From JAJNPS01 sp031426185 (GTDB lineage Bacteria > Pseudomonadota > Alphaproteobacteria > Rhodobacterales > Rhodobacteraceae), in the NCBI GenBank assembly GCA_031426185.1, contig JANPKV010000091.1:1-16265 (forward strand): a DNA stretch of 16,265 bases, given 5' to 3'. Below, in pieces: positions 16,171 to 16,265 of the stretch (position 1 is the first letter of the stretch; every line of letters starts with the position of its first letter). Under the pieces are notes generated by a model. It worked only from the letters and a program-made list of their open reading frames with translations. It ran no database searches and had not been told where the DNA came from. The translations under genes and the position numbers were made by a program.

Positions 16171-16265
16171 CTTCGTGCTCCGATCTCTCGAAAACTCCCA
16201 AACCCTGCAAAATGGACGCGCACCCCATGCCGCTCGGACGGGGGGAGCAACTAGACGGCACGGTC
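16171..16265 (-). other. Gap upstream of gp6 at the window edge
   Basis: I see no gene in these 95 bases. On the minus strand a TAG at 16253-16251 could end the upstream gene (expected gp5, capsid), but only four codons would be inside the window, too few to identify. The GGAG ribosome site of gp6 lies at the low-coordinate end. Confidence 0.4.

Noticed and set aside
15893..16261. Open frame on the minus strand, 122 codons, spanning the gap before gp6
   Set aside because: It overlaps gp6 in another frame, has no family resemblance and reads through the non-coding gap; it is a shadow of gp6.

Overview
The window reads as chromosomal DNA of an alphaproteobacterium, most likely of the order Rhodobacterales (Roseobacter/Rhodobacter type). 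Three things point there. The pyruvate dehydrogenase E1 beta subunit carries its own N-terminal lipoyl domain. The right half is the tail-end part of a gene transfer agent (GTA) structural cluster in the gene order known from Rhodobacter capsulatus RcGTA. The coding style is GC-rich and compact, with many start/stop overlaps.

Left region (1-3792, + strand): pdhA-pdhB-pdhC, encoding E1 alpha, lipoyl-E1 beta and E2 of the pyruvate dehydrogenase complex. Gaps are only 9-13 bp, so this is one operon. A near-perfect 24-bp palindrome (12-35) overlaps a TATAAA box just upstream of pdhA and looks like an operator. No E3 (lpd) gene is present in the window.

Middle region (3817-6914, - strand, convergent with pdh): cysE (serine O-acetyltransferase), then a PlsC-type acyltransferase, a CdsA-type phosphatidate cytidylyltransferase and a CDP-alcohol phosphatidyltransferase-like protein. 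The last three are coupled by ATGA overlaps or a very short gap and look like a membrane-lipid module. The last protein keeps the spacing of its family signature but has three replaced signature residues. A probable separate promoter for cysE lies at 6947-6976.

Right region (6968-16170, - strand): GTA genes equivalent to gp6, gp7, gp8, gp9, gp10, gp10.1, gp11, gp12, gp13, gp14 and gp15, followed by a small DUF7742-like gene. They encode the head-tail connectors, tail terminator, tail tube, two tail assembly chaperones, a short tape measure, distal tail protein, Fe-S hub, NlpC/P60 peptidase and the large host-contact 'megatron'. Capsid and packaging genes (gp1-gp5) would lie beyond the right edge.

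The most notable observation is that gp15 is interrupted by one in-frame TGA (9005-9007). The reading frame is otherwise fully open for its whole length of about 1,298 codons, and the context indicates a former Trp codon. Unless this is a sequencing error or is read through, particles from this cluster would lack the C-terminal 574 residues of the tail tip. I found no tRNA, rRNA, CRISPR array, insertion sequence or wholly new system. The GTA itself is a described system, so novelty here lies in details.
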